Source: Bacteroidales bacterium (GTDB lineage Bacteria > Bacteroidota > Bacteroidia > Bacteroidales > UBA932). Taken from it: DNA of 7,356 bases. Both the position numbers and the translations under genes were made by a program. Below, in pieces: positions 6,205 through 7,356 of this stretch (position 1 is the first letter of the stretch; each line of letters opens with the position of its first letter). The stretch spans positions 1 through 7,356 of the forward strand of contig JAFYZE010000031.1 in assembly GCA_017548805.1 (NCBI GenBank), written 5' to 3'. The notes beneath the pieces are model-generated. The model ran no database searches. It saw nothing but the letters and a program-made list of their open reading frames with translations, and was not told where the DNA came from.

Positions 6205-7098
6205 ATGGATCTAAAAGTTGAAATCGACGCCGGTTCCGGCTTCTGCGGAGGCGTCATAAGGGCTATCGGCAGCGCCGAGAAATTCCTTGACGAAGTCCCG
6301 GGACGACACCTGTTCTCCCTCGGTGCCATCGTGCACAACGAGGAGGAACTGGCGCGTCTGGGGCGCAAGGGGCTCGTGACCATCGACTACGACGACCTCT
6401 CCGACATGCAGGAGGCCGGCGGCGAATCGCTGCTCATACGTGCTCACGGCGAGCCGCCGCGCACGTATGCCCGCGCCGCCGCCCTCGGATTCAACGTCAT
6501 CGACTGCACCTGCCCGGTGGTCCTGCGTCTGCAGGACAGCATCCGCAGCGCCTATGCGCGGCTGAAGCCGCTCGGCGGCCAGGTCGTCCTGTTCGGCAAG
6601 ATCGGCCATGCCGAGGTGCTCGGCCTGGTCGGCCAGGTCGACGGGGACGCAGTGGTGGTCGAGGACCGCGCCATGCTCGAGTCCGCCCTTGCTGACGGGA
6701 CCATCCGCACGGATGTCCCCGTCGAGGTGTTCTCCCAGACCACCAAGAGCCCGGCGGAGTACTCCGAGATCTGCGAAGTGCTCGCCGGAAAGATTCCTGC
6801 GGAAAAGCTCACGGTACACAATACCGTCTGCTCTCAGGTCGCCACACGCCATGACAGGCTCTCTTCCTTCGCCCTGTCGCATGACGTGATCCTCTTCGTG
6901 TCGGGCAAGTCCAGCTCCAACGGCAAGGTCCTGTGCGATCTATGCAAGTCCTTGAATATCCGCACTTACCATATCGGCTCCGAAGCTGAAATCAAGGGTG
7001 AATGGTTCTGCGAAAATGACCGCGTAGGCATCTGTGGGGCTACATCTACGCCCAAGTGGCTGCTTGAGAAAGTCGCCGCCTGCGTCGAGGCCCTGTAG
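6205..7098 (+). CDS. ispH: 4-hydroxy-3-methylbut-2-enyl diphosphate reductase
   Basis: This iron-sulfur enzyme (also called LytB) carries out the last step of the MEP pathway, converting HMBPP to isopentenyl and dimethylallyl diphosphate. The three cluster cysteines are visible as C14 (GFCGGV), C103 (CTCPVV) and C209 (NTVCSQ). Substrate residues include H44 (IVHNEEE), H81 (RAHGE), H135 and E137 (GHAEV), the SQTT motif (177-180), SSSNGK (236-241) and GATSTPKWLL (278-287). I start it at 6205, giving MDLKVEIDAGSGFCGG and 297 residues, the usual family length. The frame is open back to 6160, but that would overlap the end of cmk and add unrelated residues. Seven nt separate it from cmk. Confidence 0.96.
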   Translation: MDLKVEIDAGSGFCGGVIRAIGSAEKFLDEVPGRHLFSLGAIVHNEEELARLGRKGLVTIDYDDLSDMQEAGGESLLIRAHGEPPRTYARAAALGFNVIDCTCPVVLRLQDSIRSAYARLKPLGGQVVLFGKIGHAEVLGLVGQVDGDAVVVEDRAMLESALADGTIRTDVPVEVFSQTTKSPAEYSEICEVLAGKIPAEKLTVHNTVCSQVATRHDRLSSFALSHDVILFVSGKSSSNGKVLCDLCKSLNIRTYHIGSEAEIKGEWFCENDRVGICGATSTPKWLLEKVAACVEAL

Positions 7099-7104
7099 AC
7101 TTTT

Positions 7105-7137
7105 TTTGCAAGTAAGCCGGCAAATTGTTACATTTGC
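7105..7137 (+). promoter_or_regulatory. Promoter of efp
   Basis: TTTG (7105-7108) and TACATTTGC (7129-7137) are separated by 20 bp, matching both Bacteroidetes -33 and -7 elements at the expected spacing. It predicts a start near 7143 and a leader of about 47 nt. The -33 box is the end of a T7 run (7101-7107) just after the ispH stop. No solid stem precedes that run, so I do not call it a terminator. Confidence 0.7.
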
Positions 7138-7189
7138 GGATGGATTGTCCTGCAATTCAACCTTTTGATACTAATTAAAACCGATATTT

Positions 7190-7356
7190 ATGGCAACAAC
7201 AGCTGATTTCAAGAATGGCCTTTATCTCAAATACAACGACAAGCCGTGCATGATCGTATGGTTCCAGCACGTCAAGCCGGGTAAGGGCCCCGCTTTCGTC
7301 AAGACCAAGCTCCGCAACCTCGAGAACGGCCGCATCCTGGAGAACACCTTCACCGC
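7190..7356 (+). CDS. efp: Elongation factor P, N-terminal part (partial)
   Basis: EF-P binds ribosomes stalled on consecutive prolines and promotes peptide bond formation. The ATG at 7190 gives [20 protein letters not shown], then [17 protein letters not shown]. The KPGKG loop carries K32, equivalent to the lysine that is modified in E. coli EF-P (K34). Only 55 codons and two bases lie in the window. The leader (ACTAATTAAAACCGATATTT) is A/T-rich with no Shine-Dalgarno sequence, as usual in Bacteroidetes. It has its own promoter, so it need not depend on the upstream cmk-ispH transcript. Whether a modification enzyme exists cannot be judged here. Confidence 0.94.
   Translation, partial: MATTADFKNGLYLKYNDKPCMIVWFQHVKPGKGPAFVKTKLRNLENGRILENTFT

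Noticed and set aside
7081..7110. Intrinsic terminator after ispH (T7 run)
   Set aside because: No stable stem precedes the T-run, and the T-run supplies the -33 box of the efp promoter.

Overview
This window comes from a fairly GC-rich member of the Bacteroidetes, most likely a gut- or rumen-type Bacteroidales. Three observations point there. Perfect matches to the Bacteroidetes -7 promoter box (TAnnTTTG) precede the divergent dnaX gene, the phosphatase and efp. Start codons lack good Shine-Dalgarno sequences and have A/T-rich leaders instead. The protein sequences look Bacteroidetes-like, for example the DnaX C-terminus, the LptB end and the EF-P N-terminus. Genus cannot be resolved by eye.

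Layout: (1) 1-71, minus strand: the first 23 codons of an exported or membrane-anchored protein, divergent from dnaX. (2) 72-147: a compact divergent promoter region with two facing -7 boxes and a small palindrome. (3) 148-1974, plus: dnaX (DNA polymerase III tau/gamma), followed after 11 nt by lptB (1986-2816), the LPS-transport ATPase. (4) 2758-3903, minus: a sigma-54-type response regulator that converges on lptB. The two genes overlap by 59 bp at their 3' ends. (5) 3904-4029: a second divergent promoter region with a short direct repeat and a leader hairpin followed by a T-run. (6) 4030-7098, plus: alkaline phosphatase, cmk and ispH, tightly spaced and probably one transcript. (7) 7099-7189: efp promoter and leader, then the first 55 codons of efp, cut by the window end.

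Most genes are housekeeping: replication clamp loading, outer-membrane LPS export, nucleotide metabolism, isoprenoid synthesis and translation. The most notable feature lies inside dnaX. A palindromic G/C-tract-rich block at 1304-1428 has 26-bp inverted ends, two internal hairpins and a flanking GAGA direct repeat. It looks like a small non-autonomous mobile element that inserted in frame into the Pro/Glu-rich linker between the gamma and tau portions, adding 43 codons without a stop. Its G8, G7 and G8 tracts lie where slippage would give a gamma-length product.

Other points of interest are the absence of a DNA-binding domain in the response regulator, its antiparallel overlap with an lptB tail, and the two divergent promoter regions. 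I saw no complete novel multi-gene system, CRISPR array, tRNA, rRNA or transposase gene.
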